The position numbers and the translations under genes were made by a program. A stretch of DNA of 51,892 bases, from the NCBI RefSeq assembly GCF_042675725.1, contig NZ_JBHTJN010000026.1, positions 1 to 51,892 of the forward strand. The letters run 5' to 3'. Below, piece after piece: positions 25,674 through 34,849 of the stretch (positions are counted from its first letter, which is position 1; the number at the start of each line of letters is the position of its first letter). The notes beneath the pieces were generated by a model. The model ran no database searches. It saw nothing but the letters and a program-made list of their open reading frames with translations, and was not told where the DNA came from. The stretch comes from Seminibacterium arietis. GTDB taxonomy: Bacteria > Pseudomonadota > Gammaproteobacteria > Enterobacterales > Pasteurellaceae.

Positions 25674-27224
25674 TTAATGTGAAATTTTATTTGATTTTAA
25701 ATTTGCCACTTTGTGAGAACGATAAATTGCGTTGATAGCATGAATTAACGCTCGAGCCGAAGACTCCACAATATCTGTAGCTAGTCCTACTCCATGAAAG
25801 CGGCGACCTTCATGTTCTACCACAATATCTACTTGTCCCAGTGCTTCAGCTCCTTCTCCTTTAGCGGTCAAATTATAGTTTAGTATTTTTAAATCAATTT
25901 TTGTAATTTTTAAAATTGCATTGAATACTGCATCAACGGGACCATTACCACCATTAGATACCTGACTAATTTTGTTACCATCCAATTCTACTTGTACAAA
26001 TGCAGAGGCAGGTAAATTGCTTATAGTCTGCGAAGTGATGACATCTAAATGTAAACGATCTTCATCACCTTGTTGCATACCAATAAAAGCAAGAGCTTCT
26101 AAGTCATAATCGAAAACCTGTCCTTTTTTATCGGCTAACTTTAAGAATGCAGAGTATAATTTATCTAAATCATATTCGTTTTCCTGATAACCCATCATTT
26201 CCATGTGATTTTTTACTGCCGCTCGACCAGAACGTGCAGTTAAGTTTAGTTTTTCTTTTTTTAGACCAATAGTTTCAGGAGACATAATTTCATAAGTGTT
26301 TTTATTTTTTACCATGCCATCTTGGTGAATTCCAGAAGAATGGGCAAAGGCGTTTGTTCCTACAATAGCCTTATTGGGCTGAATTGGCATATTGCACAAT
26401 TGACTTACCATTTGGCTTACACGATGAATTTCTTGAGTGTTGATGCGAGTATCTGCATTAAATAATGCTTGACGAGTTTTAATTGCCATAACGACTTCCT
26501 CTAATGCAGTATTCCCTGCACGTTCACCAATACCATTTACAGTACACTCAATTTGTCTTGCACCATTTTGTACAGCAGTTAATGAATTAGCGGTAGCCAT
26601 CCCTAAATCATTATGACAGTGTACGGAGATAACAGCCTTGTCAATATTTGGCACACGATTCATCACGTTGGCAATAATATTGCCATATTCGGTTGGCAAA
26701 CAGTAACCCACAGTATCTGGAATATTGACTGTAGTCGCACCAGCTTCAATAGCAGATTCCACGATGCGACAAATGTTGTCAATACCCGTGCGACCTGCAT
26801 CTTCACAAGAGAACTCTACATCGTCAGTATAGCGTCTAGCATGTTTTACTGCATTGATAGCCATTTTTATTACATCTTCGAAGGATCGACGTAATTTGGT
26901 TTCAACATGTAATGCCGAAGTAGCGATAAACGTGTGAATTCGAAAACACTCAGCTACTTTTAAAGCTTCTGCAGCTATATCTATATCTTGTTCTATAGCA
27001 CGACTTAACGCACAAACTCGGCTATGTTTTATATGACGGGCAATGGTTTGTACTGATTCAAAATCTCCTGCAGAAGAAACAGGGAATCCCACTTCCATTA
27101 CATCGACCCCTAATCGTTCTAAAGCAAAAGCGATTTGTAATTTTTCTTTTACGCTCAAACTAGCTTTTAATGCTTGTTCGCCATCTCTCAACGTAGTATC
27201 AAAAATAATGATTTTGTCTTTCAT
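25674..27224 (-). CDS. leuA: 2-Isopropylmalate synthase
   Basis: The product has 516 residues and catalyses the first committed step, condensing acetyl-CoA with 2-ketoisovalerate. The N-terminal TIM barrel shows TTLRDGEQAL, SVHCHNDLGMATAN and GIGERAGN. A C-terminal LeuA regulatory domain binds leucine for feedback. It is first structural gene of leuABCD, downstream of the leuL attenuator. Confidence 0.97.
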   Translation of the reverse strand: MKDKIIIFDTTLRDGEQALKASLSVKEKLQIAFALERLGVDVMEVGFPVSSAGDFESVQTIARHIKHSRVCALSRAIEQDIDIAAEALKVAECFRIHTFIATSALHVETKLRRSFEDVIKMAINAVKHARRYTDDVEFSCEDAGRTGIDNICRIVESAIEAGATTVNIPDTVGYCLPTEYGNIIANVMNRVPNIDKAVISVHCHNDLGMATANSLTAVQNGARQIECTVNGIGERAGNTALEEVVMAIKTRQALFNADTRINTQEIHRVSQMVSQLCNMPIQPNKAIVGTNAFAHSSGIHQDGMVKNKNTYEIMSPETIGLKKEKLNLTARSGRAAVKNHMEMMGYQENEYDLDKLYSAFLKLADKKGQVFDYDLEALAFIGMQQGDEDRLHLDVITSQTISNLPASAFVQVELDGNKISQVSNGGNGPVDAVFNAILKITKIDLKILNYNLTAKGEGAEALGQVDIVVEHEGRRFHGVGLATDIVESSARALIHAINAIYRSHKVANLKSNKISH

Positions 27225-27286
27225 AGGGTGTCCTTCTATTTGTGAACATTACACTAAAATATGGAGTTTTGTCCTAAATTTATATG

Positions 27287-27313
27287 AAAAAACCCGCATC
27301 TTAGTGCGGGTTT
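27287..27313 (-). terminator. leu operon attenuator terminator
   Basis: On the minus strand AACCCGCA / TGCGGGTT (27291-27312) is followed by six U. It lies between leuL and leuA, and forms when leucyl-tRNA is plentiful. Confidence 0.85.
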
Positions 27314-27332
27314 AAAATTTGGTTGTTTAACT

Positions 27333-27407
27333 TTATTTCAGCCATAACCCATCCGCACAGTCATCTGTGAGTAGGAAGAGGTTGAGTAATAAAACTTGGT
27401 TAAACAT
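27333..27407 (-). CDS. leuL: leu operon leader peptide
   Basis: A 24-residue peptide, MFNQVLLLNLFLLTDDCADG then LWLK. Six of the first 13 residues are Leu, in two clusters, the hallmark of a leucine attenuator. It lies between the promoter and the attenuator terminator of leuABCD. Ribosome stalling at the Leu codons would allow an antiterminator to form. No standard annotation threshold would find it because of its length. Confidence 0.9.
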   Translation of the reverse strand: MFNQVLLLNLFLLTDDCADGLWLK

Positions 27408-27435
27408 AGTAAAATCTTTTTTGGTTAAAGTGAAA

Positions 27436-27466
27436 TCTATACTACAGATAAAAAAATAGTTGTCAA
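27436..27466 (-). promoter_or_regulatory. Promoter of the leu operon
   Basis: A perfect TTGACA (27466-27461) is followed by TATAGA (27441-27436) at 19 bases, or by TAGTAT at 16. It lies about 30 bases before the leader peptide. Confidence 0.6.
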
Positions 27467-27864
27467 TATAAAATTAGTGTCTTATTTTGTTAATTGGCAT
27501 GTTTGATCTTCTTGATTGGTTTAATTATCTGTTTTTATGGCGTTATTCGGTTTTATATTCCGAGTAATGTATCTTGGTTGTTTTTTTATCTTGTATTTTG
27601 AGGATTTTAATAGAGATAATAAAATGAGCAATGACATAATTATTATATTTAAGATTAAGAAGTTGAGAAAATATTCGAAGTGAGTTGTAAATTTGTAGTG
27701 AATATAAAATATAATGAAATGATTCCGTTTTGATTTTTTATTTGCGTTACATCAATAAGTTGCTTGATTACTTCTTAAGAGGTATTACTTTCTCTTGGTT
27801 TTATCTTTTTATTTGCTCTTTTTGTGCTAAAATTCTTATCAATCTTTTTTACTTACGATGCTTT
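27467..27864. other. AT-rich intergenic region between the leu and ccm operons
   Basis: No credible gene. An in-frame extension upstream of ccmA from 27730 is not supported. A possible extended -10 promoter TGCTAAAAT (TAAAAT at 27828-27833) lies about 32 bases before the ccmA start. The rest is T-rich with no clear sites. Confidence 0.5.
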
Positions 27865-28515
27865 ATGTTAATAACCAATCATAATCAATTGCAATTAGAA
27901 CAACTAGCTTGCCAGAGAGGCGATAAAATGCTTTTCGCAGATCTTGACTTTTGTTGGAAGAGCGGTGATTTTGTGCAAATTGAGGGGCATAATGGTATAG
28001 GTAAAACGAGTCTTTTACGTATTTTGGCTGGCTTATCTTCGCCTTTTGTAGGGAAAGTGCGGTGGAATAATATAGATATTCGCAGAAATAGAGAAGAGTA
28101 TCAAAATAGTTTGCTGTACCTAGGACATCAAGCTGGTATTAAACCCGAATTGACAGCATGGGAAAATTTGTATTTCTATCAAAAAGTAGGAGCTTGTCAG
28201 CAGGGGGCGGAAGTATTATGGGATATATTACAGATCGTAGGTTTGCTTGGACGTGAAGATTTGCCTACAGCCCAATTATCTGCGGGTCAGCAAAAACGTA
28301 TAGCATTGGCCCGATTATGGATTTCACAAGCTCCGCTATGGATTTTAGATGAACCATTTACTGCGATTGATAAGCAGGGTGTTGAGGTGTTGACTTCTCT
28401 TTTTGAACAACATGTAGCAAAAGGTGGAATAGTAATTTTAACTAGTCACCAAGAAGTACCAAGTGAAATTTTACAAAAAGTGCGGTTGGAAAATTATAAA
28501 TTTTTAGGGAATTAG
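27865..28515 (+). CDS. ccmA: Haem exporter ATP-binding protein CcmA
   Basis: The start is the ATG at 27865 (MLITNHNQLQLEQLACQRGD), giving 216 residues. Motifs: Walker A GHNGIGKTS, ABC signature LSAGQQKRIALARLW, Walker B LWILDEP. It is the ATPase of the CcmABCDE complex that releases haem-loaded CcmE for c-type cytochrome assembly. First of nine tightly packed genes. The two embedded uptake signals at 28055 and about 28480 lie in the coding region. Confidence 0.95.
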   Translation: MLITNHNQLQLEQLACQRGDKMLFADLDFCWKSGDFVQIEGHNGIGKTSLLRILAGLSSPFVGKVRWNNIDIRRNREEYQNSLLYLGHQAGIKPELTAWENLYFYQKVGACQQGAEVLWDILQIVGLLGREDLPTAQLSAGQQKRIALARLWISQAPLWILDEPFTAIDKQGVEVLTSLFEQHVAKGGIVILTSHQEVPSEILQKVRLENYKFLGN

Positions 28516-29183
28516 TGGTGATCTTTTTAGAAATTATTAAACGAGAGTTGAAAATAGCTTTTCGCAAGAAAGCAGAAATTTTAAATCCGCTATGGTTTTT
28601 TCTGATTGTGCTAACTTTATTCCCTTTAGTGATTGGACCCGACCCTAAATTGTTAGCAAAAATTGCACCTGGCATCGCTTGGGTAGCAGTGTTGCTATCA
28701 TCATTATTATCATTTGAACGACTATTTCGTGATGATTTTGTTGACGGTTCTTTAGAACAATTAATGTTGACGGCTCAACCCTTAGTGATGACTGCGTTAG
28801 CAAAGATTATTGCTCATTGGTTTCTGACTGGTTTGCCATTGATTTTGTTGTCACCTATTGCTGGTTTGTTATTGTCTTTGGAGTTTTCAATTTGGTGGGC
28901 GTTAGTGCTTACAATGTTACTTGGCACTCCTGTACTGAGTTGTCTTGGTGCAATTGGTGTTGGATTGACAGTAGGATTACGTAAAGGTGGAGTATTGCTA
29001 AGTTTATTAGTATTACCATTGTTTATCCCAGTGCTAATTTTTGCAGCATCAGTATTGGATGCTGCTAGTTTAAGTTCACCTTACAATGGACAATTAGCAA
29101 TATTGGCCGCTTTTTTGGTATCTGCAATTACCTTATCACCTTTTGCAGTGGCTGTGGCATTACGAATTAGTTTAGATCAATAA
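28515..29183 (+). CDS. ccmB: Haem exporter membrane protein CcmB
   Basis: The product has 222 residues with six membrane segments and is the permease partner of CcmA. It starts at GTG 28515 (or 28518), overlapping the ccmA stop by one base. The early cytosolic patch RELKIAFRKKAEILNPL is typical. Confidence 0.94.
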   Translation: MVIFLEIIKRELKIAFRKKAEILNPLWFFLIVLTLFPLVIGPDPKLLAKIAPGIAWVAVLLSSLLSFERLFRDDFVDGSLEQLMLTAQPLVMTALAKIIAHWFLTGLPLILLSPIAGLLLSLEFSIWWALVLTMLLGTPVLSCLGAIGVGLTVGLRKGGVLLSLLVLPLFIPVLIFAASVLDAASLSSPYNGQLAILAAFLVSAITLSPFAVAVALRISLDQ

Positions 29184-29222
29184 TCATATTTTTATTTATC
29201 TGATTTTAAAGGAAGTTTAATT

Positions 29223-29954
29223 ATGTGGAAATGGCTTCACCCTTATGCGAAAGCAGAAACGCAATATCGTATTTGTGGTAAATTTATCCCTTTTTTTGCA
29301 GTGGTTACTATTATCCTACTTTGTGTTGGGGTTGTATGGGGGTTAGCTTATGCTCCCGCAGATTATCAACAAGGTAACAGTTTTCGTATTATGTATATAC
29401 ACGTGCCAACTGCAATTTGGTCTATGGGCGTGTATGGTTCGATGGCGATCGCAGCAATAATTGCACTTGTTTGGCAAATTAAGCAAGCTCATTTAGCGAT
29501 GGTTGCAATGCTTCCTATTGGAGCGGTGTTTACTTTTCTTGCATTAGTTACAGGAGCTATTTGGGGTAAGCCCATGTGGGGAACTTGGTGGGTGTGGGAT
29601 GCTCGGTTAACCGCTGAGCTGATATTATTCTTTCTTTATTTAGGGGTTATGGCACTCTACACAGCATTTCAAGATCGTGCAATAGGAGCAAAAGCAGCGG
29701 GAATTTTGTGTATTGTAGGAGTAGTGAATTTACCGATTATTCACTTTTCAGTAGAGTGGTGGAATACTTTACATCAAGGTGCAAGTATAACTAAATTTGA
29801 AAAGCCTTCTATTGCGACACCGATGTTGATCCCATTGATTTTGTGTATTTTTGGTTTTATGACACTCTACATTTGGTTAACGCTAGTGCGTTATCGCGTG
29901 GAGTTATTGAAAGAAGATCGTAAACGAACTTGGGTTAGAAGTTTGATAAAATAA
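29223..29954 (+). CDS. ccmC: Haem delivery protein CcmC
   Basis: The product has 243 residues with six membrane segments, and carries the haem-handling WWD motif (WGTWWVWDARLT). It loads haem onto CcmE on the periplasmic side. It is 39 bases after ccmB, with AAAGGAAG as ribosome-binding site. Confidence 0.96.
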   Translation: MWKWLHPYAKAETQYRICGKFIPFFAVVTIILLCVGVVWGLAYAPADYQQGNSFRIMYIHVPTAIWSMGVYGSMAIAAIIALVWQIKQAHLAMVAMLPIGAVFTFLALVTGAIWGKPMWGTWWVWDARLTAELILFFLYLGVMALYTAFQDRAIGAKAAGILCIVGVVNLPIIHFSVEWWNTLHQGASITKFEKPSIATPMLIPLILCIFGFMTLYIWLTLVRYRVELLKEDRKRTWVRSLIK

Positions 29955-30131
29955 CTCAGTTGAGTCAAACCAAAAACATTGCTATGCATGGTGCGGTTTG
30001 TTATTAAGAAATTGAATATTCTTTTGATTTAGAGCAAGCGAATAGCAGAAATAGAGATTTTTTAATAGTTTTAAACAGCTATTCCAGTATTATAGACTGA
30101 TTTTAATTGATTTATATTGGGGAGAAAATTG
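29955..30131. other. 177-base gap between ccmC and ccmD
   Basis: In most ccm operons ccmC and ccmD nearly touch. The gap holds no gene. A CAAACC...GGTTTG pair surrounds a damaged uptake signal (about 29967-30001), and TATTAT near 30092 could serve as a -10. It could be an internal promoter. Confidence 0.4.
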
Positions 30132-30338
30132 ATGTTTTTCCAGTCTTGGAGTGAATTTTTAAATATGGGAGGCTACAGTTTTTATGTGTGGCTATCTTAT
30201 GGGATTTCTTTTGTTGTGGTTATGATGCTGATTGTAAAAAGTATGCTGGCAAAAAAAATATTATTTAAAGAAATTAAGCGGGATCTAGAACGTGAACAGC
30301 GTCGTCAAGCTGTAGATACTCAGAGAGGTTCGCTATGA
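30132..30338 (+). CDS. ccmD: Haem exporter protein CcmD
   Basis: The product has 68 residues from the ATG at 30132, preceded by GGGGAG. It has one membrane helix (WLSYGISFVVVMMLIVKSML) and a basic cytosolic tail, the normal form of this small protein that holds CcmE to CcmC. It overlaps ccmE by four bases. Confidence 0.9.
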   Translation: MFFQSWSEFLNMGGYSFYVWLSYGISFVVVMMLIVKSMLAKKILFKEIKRDLEREQRRQAVDTQRGSL

Positions 30339-30859
30339 ACCCAAGACGTAAACATAGATTATCTATTATTATCTTTGTTGTTTTCAGTGTATCCGTAGTG
30401 ACTGGTTTAGTACTTTATGCATTAGGGCAGAATATGGATTTGTTTTATACGCCATCGGAGGTATTGTACGGAAAACATAATGACACTAATACTAAACCTC
30501 ATGTTGGGCAACGTATTCGAGTCGGAGGGATGGTCGTGGAAGGATCCGTTTATCGTGATCCAAAAAGCCTTAAAGTGCGGTTTGATTTAAATGATATAGG
30601 ACCAGCGATCACTGTTGAATACGAAGGAATTTTGCCTGACTTATTCCGAGAAGGGCAAGGTATTGTAGCACAGGGGATTTTAACTGAACCAACGCTTTTA
30701 CAAGCTACGGAAGTATTGGCTAAACATGATGAAAACTATGTTCCGCCTGAATTAGATGCTCAAATGCAAAAAGTACATAAGCCGATGGGGGTGTCTGATT
30801 TGAAAAGTGAGAGTGACAAGGATCGCCAAGCAAAGAAAGAGGGCGTAAATGATCGCTGA
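30335..30859 (+). CDS. ccmE: Haem chaperone CcmE
   Basis: The product has 174 residues: one N-terminal membrane anchor and a periplasmic OB-like domain. The covalent haem ligand is His131 in LAKHDENYVPPE, with Tyr135. It carries haem from CcmC to CcmF. It overlaps ccmD (ATGA) and ccmF (11 bases). Confidence 0.96.
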   Translation: MNPRRKHRLSIIIFVVFSVSVVTGLVLYALGQNMDLFYTPSEVLYGKHNDTNTKPHVGQRIRVGGMVVEGSVYRDPKSLKVRFDLNDIGPAITVEYEGILPDLFREGQGIVAQGILTEPTLLQATEVLAKHDENYVPPELDAQMQKVHKPMGVSDLKSESDKDRQAKKEGVNDR

Positions 30860-32801
30860 ATTGGGTAATTATTCTTTAGCATTAAGTTTTGCTATTGCTT
30901 TGTTGTTAGCGATATTGCCTTTGTGGGGAGCAACTAAAGGTAATTTGTCATTGATGTTGTTGGCTCGTCCAATGACTTATGGTTTGTTTTTTACGCTAAC
31001 TGTTTCTTTTTTCTCTCTATTTTACTTATTTGCTACAAATGATTTTTCTGTACAATATGTAGTGAATAACTCAAATACCACATTACCATTGCAATACCGT
31101 CTATCTGCTGTCTGGGGAGCGCACGAAGGCTCGTTGCTATTATGGATTTGGTTACTCGCATTATGGAGTGTAGCTGTGGCTCGGTTTAGTAGATCTTTGC
31201 CTCAGGAAGCAGTTGCACGTGTATTGGGCGTTATGGGAATTATTTCGATTGGTTTCTTAATTTTTGTTTTGTTTACCTCAAATCCTTTTGCTCGCACTTT
31301 TCCCGATTTTCCAGTAGATGGCAGAGAGTTAAATCCATTGTTACAAGATATAGGTCTTATTTTCCATCCTCCGTTGTTGTATATGGGCTATGTCGGATTT
31401 TCTGTTGCTTTTGCTTTTTCTATTGCTTCGTTAATGAGTGGTAAGCTTGATACCGCTTGGGCTAGATGGTCAAGACCTTGGACAATGGGGGCTTGGGTAT
31501 TTTTAACTTTAGGCATTGTATTGGGATCTTGGTGGGCATATTATGAACTTGGCTGGGGGGGCTGGTGGTTTTGGGACCCCGTAGAAAATGCATCGTTGAT
31601 GCCTTGGATTGCTGGTACAGCCTTGTTACATTCACTTGCGGTAACTGAGAAACGAGGTTCATTTAAGGCATGGACAGTGTTGCTTGCAATCCTTGCTTTT
31701 TCTCTTTGCTTATTGGGAACATTTTTAGTCAGATCAGGAATTTTGGTTTCTGTTCATGCATTTGCATCCGAGCCGACACGAGGCTTGTACATTTTACTTT
31801 ATTTAGTTGTAGTAATTGGAGGCTCACTTCTTTTATACGCTTACAAAGGTAACCAAATTCGCTCAAGAGATAATGCAGAACGTTATTCAAGAGAATCGAT
31901 GTTATTACTTAATAATATTTTGTTAATGACCGCACTTTGCGTTGTATTTTTGGGTACGTTATTGCCTCTTGTTCACAAAGAATTAGGATTAGGCACAATT
32001 TCTATTGGTGCACCATTTTTTGATCAAATGTTTTTATTTATTATGATCCCATTTGCCTTATTGCTTGGTATTGGACCTTTAGTCAAATGGCGACGAGATC
32101 AATTTTCTGCTATTCGTAAACCTGTCATTTTCAGTTTAGTTATCATGCTAATATTAGGCTTTACTTTACCTTATTATTTGCAAGATAAAGTGACTCTAAG
32201 TTCGGTTCTTGGAGTAATGATGTCAGTTATTATTACAGCACTAGCATTGTATGAATTACAGTATCGAGCGACACAACGTTCGAGTTTTTGGGTTGGATTG
32301 ACTAAGCTTTCTCGCTCTCATTGGGGAATGGTATTAGCTCATCTAGGAGTTGCGATGACAGTATGGGGTATTGCTTTTAGTCAAAACTATAGTGTTGAGC
32401 GTGATGTACGAATGAATGTAGGAGATAGTGTAAAAGTTGCTAATTATGAGTTTACTTTCCAAGGGATTCAAGAAGCTAATGGTGCAAATTATTTAGGTGG
32501 TAAGGCTAAAATAGATATAAGTAAAAATGGCAAGTACGAAACGACTCTCTTTGCAGAAAAACGTTTTTATAAAGTAAGTAAAATGTCAATGACTGAAGCT
32601 GCGATTGACTGGGGGTTTTCTCGTGATCTTTATGTAGCATTAGGCGAAAGCTTAAGTAGTGGTGCTTGGGCGTTACGTTTATATTATAAACCTTTTATCC
32701 GTTGGATTTGGCTTGGAGGTTTGTTTATGTCATTAGGTGGATTACTCTGTATCTTTGATCGCCGTTATCGTTTTTCAGCATTAATGAAACAGGCTAGTTA
32801 A
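30849..32801 (+). CDS. ccmF: Cytochrome c haem lyase subunit CcmF
   Basis: The product has 650 residues and about 14-15 membrane helices. The WWD domain is GGWWFWDPVENASLMPW; conserved His residues near WGAHEGS and in FHPPLLYMGY are visible. It attaches haem to apocytochrome c with CcmH. It overlaps ccmE and abuts ccmG. Confidence 0.97.
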   Translation: MIAELGNYSLALSFAIALLLAILPLWGATKGNLSLMLLARPMTYGLFFTLTVSFFSLFYLFATNDFSVQYVVNNSNTTLPLQYRLSAVWGAHEGSLLLWIWLLALWSVAVARFSRSLPQEAVARVLGVMGIISIGFLIFVLFTSNPFARTFPDFPVDGRELNPLLQDIGLIFHPPLLYMGYVGFSVAFAFSIASLMSGKLDTAWARWSRPWTMGAWVFLTLGIVLGSWWAYYELGWGGWWFWDPVENASLMPWIAGTALLHSLAVTEKRGSFKAWTVLLAILAFSLCLLGTFLVRSGILVSVHAFASEPTRGLYILLYLVVVIGGSLLLYAYKGNQIRSRDNAERYSRESMLLLNNILLMTALCVVFLGTLLPLVHKELGLGTISIGAPFFDQMFLFIMIPFALLLGIGPLVKWRRDQFSAIRKPVIFSLVIMLILGFTLPYYLQDKVTLSSVLGVMMSVIITALALYELQYRATQRSSFWVGLTKLSRSHWGMVLAHLGVAMTVWGIAFSQNYSVERDVRMNVGDSVKVANYEFTFQGIQEANGANYLGGKAKIDISKNGKYETTLFAEKRFYKVSKMSMTEAAIDWGFSRDLYVALGESLSSGAWALRLYYKPFIRWIWLGGLFMSLGGLLCIFDRRYRFSALMKQAS

Positions 32802-33356
32802 ATGAAAAATAAAGAAAATAAAAAGCTTTATATACCACTTGTAGTATTCTTTATAATTGTGCTGATTGTTTTTATTCAGCTTATGAGAAACGCTGAAGGT
32901 GATGATCCTAAAAAATTAGAAAGTGCTTTAGTTGGAAAAACTGTGCCAATTTCTACCGCACTTAGTTTAGAAAATAAACCTTATGATCAAATGTTGTTCA
33001 AGCAAGGTAAACCAATTTTATTGAATGTATGGGCAACTTGGTGTCCAACTTGTTATGCAGAGCATCAGTATTTAAATCAGCTTGCTAAACAAGGGATTAC
33101 TATCATTGGTATTGATTATAAAGATGATACTGATAAGGCATTGAAGTGGTTGAAAGAACTTGGAAATCCGTACCAAGTAGTATTGAAAGATCAACGAGGG
33201 ACTCTTGGTCTAGATCTTGGTGTATACGGAGCACCAGAAACTTTTATCATTGATAGCAAAGGTGTAATTCACTATCGTCATACAGGAGATATTAATTCTA
33301 AAGTTTGGCAGCAAACATTATATCCTATTTATCACCAGTTGATGGAGCAAAACTAA
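32802..33356 (+). CDS. ccmG: Thioredoxin-like protein CcmG (DsbE)
   Basis: The product has 184 residues with an N-terminal membrane anchor (8-28) and thioredoxin fold with active site WCPTC (Cys81, Cys84) and the cis-Pro region YGAPETF. It reduces the CXXCH thiols of apocytochromes. It begins directly after the ccmF stop. Confidence 0.96.
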   Translation: MKNKENKKLYIPLVVFFIIVLIVFIQLMRNAEGDDPKKLESALVGKTVPISTALSLENKPYDQMLFKQGKPILLNVWATWCPTCYAEHQYLNQLAKQGITIIGIDYKDDTDKALKWLKELGNPYQVVLKDQRGTLGLDLGVYGAPETFIIDSKGVIHYRHTGDINSKVWQQTLYPIYHQLMEQN

Positions 33357-33853
33357 TGTTAAAAATTCGCTATTTTATAACTGCTCTTATATTTATTTTA
33401 TTAAATTGTTCTGCTTTTGCAGCGATTGAGGCACTAAATTTTAGCTCTATTCAACAAGAAAAAGATTATCATTCTCTTACTCAGGAACTGCGTTGCCCAC
33501 AATGCCAAAATAACAATATTGCTGATTCTAACGCTACTATAGCAGTAGATATGCGAGCGAAAGTATTTGAACTGCTACAACAGGGTAAAAGTAAAGAAGA
33601 TATTGTAAAGTATATGGTAGAACGATATGGATATTTTGTGACTTATGATCCACCTATTACTATTGCGACTATTATTCTTTGGCTTGCCCCTATTCTATTA
33701 GTTTTAATTGGATTTCTTGTAATTTTTGGTCGAAAGTCGCAAGCGAGAAAGGAGTTTTTAAGTCCAAGTGCGGTTAAAATTAACGATGAATTAACAGATG
33801 ATGAAAAAACTCGTTTAAATTTTTTATTACAATCAGGAAATAAAAGGGATTAA
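33356..33853 (+). CDS. ccmH: Apocytochrome thiol oxidoreductase subunit CcmH
   Basis: The start is ATG 33356, overlapping the ccmG stop by one base; a longer frame from 33305 is not needed. The 165-residue protein has a signal peptide, the LRCPQCQ motif (Cys47, Cys50) and one membrane helix (about 108-128). It is the short CcmH form, with the TPR part as the separate next gene. Confidence 0.94.
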   Translation: MLKIRYFITALIFILLNCSAFAAIEALNFSSIQQEKDYHSLTQELRCPQCQNNNIADSNATIAVDMRAKVFELLQQGKSKEDIVKYMVERYGYFVTYDPPITIATIILWLAPILLVLIGFLVIFGRKSQARKEFLSPSAVKINDELTDDEKTRLNFLLQSGNKRD

Positions 33854-33856
33854 AAA

Positions 33857-34756
33857 ATGAACTTTTGGGTAATCAGTTTGTTGTTGACTTTCATTACGGC
33901 ATTAATTTGTTTTTATCCTTTGTTATGCCAGAAATGGGGAAATATCAATCATAAGACTCGTGATGATCTAAATAAAGCACTTTATTTTAACAGATTGCAA
34001 GAAATAGATGATGATGAAAAACGAGGATTGTTAGAAAATTCAACACAACTAAAAACGGAATTGCAAAAAACACTTTTACAAGATATTACAGAAGATAGTT
34101 CTAGACTTACAAAAGCGAATAACTTTAGTAAAATTTGGTTTATTTCCGCTACATTATTTTTATTTATCATAGCAATGTTAAGTTATCTACCGATTGGTAA
34201 TTGGCAGATGGAAAAGGTTTTAGAAGAAAATTACCAAAAACTACCGCACTTTTACACTAAAATGCAGGAAGAGCAGAGCAAACCTTTGACTGAAATAGAA
34301 CTACAACAATTCACCGTAGCATTACGTTTTAAGTTGCAAAAACACCCTAATAGTGCAGAGGATTGGTGGACACTTGGGCAATTAGCAATGGCTTTACAAA
34401 AGGGACAATTAGCTCATGACAGTTATGCTAAAGCAACCGCACTTGATCCTGAAAATGTGACATATAAGCTTGCCTTTGCTCGAGTTTTGATGTTTTCACA
34501 AAATGATATGGACAAAAACCAAGGGCAAAATTTACTTAAGGAAGTATTGCGAAAAGATCACACTAATATAGAAGCGTTGAGCTTGCTAGCGTTTCAATAT
34601 TTTGAAAAAGGAGAATATAAGATGGCTGCCGTTAGTTGGGCAATGATGCTCCGTTTACTTCCTGAGAATGATAGTAGAATTCCCCTAATTGAGAAAAGTA
34701 TAAATGCAGCGAGAGAGGCTTTAGCTGATTTGGAGCAAGCGAAACCAAAAAAGTAG
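33857..34756 (+). CDS. ccmI: TPR-containing cytochrome c biogenesis protein CcmI
   Basis: The product has 299 residues. Two membrane helices occur, near the N terminus (WVISLLLTFITALICFYPLL) and at about 95-112. A periplasmic TPR region follows (AEDWWTLGQLAMALQKGQLA, IEALSLLAFQYFEKGEYKMA). It holds apocytochromes for the haem lyase, corresponding to the C-terminal half of E. coli CcmH. Last gene of the operon. Confidence 0.9.
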   Translation: MNFWVISLLLTFITALICFYPLLCQKWGNINHKTRDDLNKALYFNRLQEIDDDEKRGLLENSTQLKTELQKTLLQDITEDSSRLTKANNFSKIWFISATLFLFIIAMLSYLPIGNWQMEKVLEENYQKLPHFYTKMQEEQSKPLTEIELQQFTVALRFKLQKHPNSAEDWWTLGQLAMALQKGQLAHDSYAKATALDPENVTYKLAFARVLMFSQNDMDKNQGQNLLKEVLRKDHTNIEALSLLAFQYFEKGEYKMAAVSWAMMLRLLPENDSRIPLIEKSINAAREALADLEQAKPKK

Positions 34757-34801
34757 ATTAAATTATCATGTTTAAATTGGTAACTAAATGATTACATTAA
34801 T

Positions 34802-34830
34802 AAAAGAGCGTTTACTTTAAACGCTCTTTT
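34802..34830. terminator. Bidirectional terminator between ccmI and typA
   Basis: AAAGAGCGTTTA / TAAACGCTCTTT forms a 12-base stem with T on one side and A on the other. It serves both convergent operons. Confidence 0.88.
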
Positions 34831-34849
34831 TATGTATAAATTATTTCTA

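Noticed and set aside
27730..27864. 45-residue extension upstream of CcmA
   Set aside because: It is hydrophobic read-through of AT-rich DNA. CcmA proteins start at the ATP-binding domain, matching the ATG at 27865.
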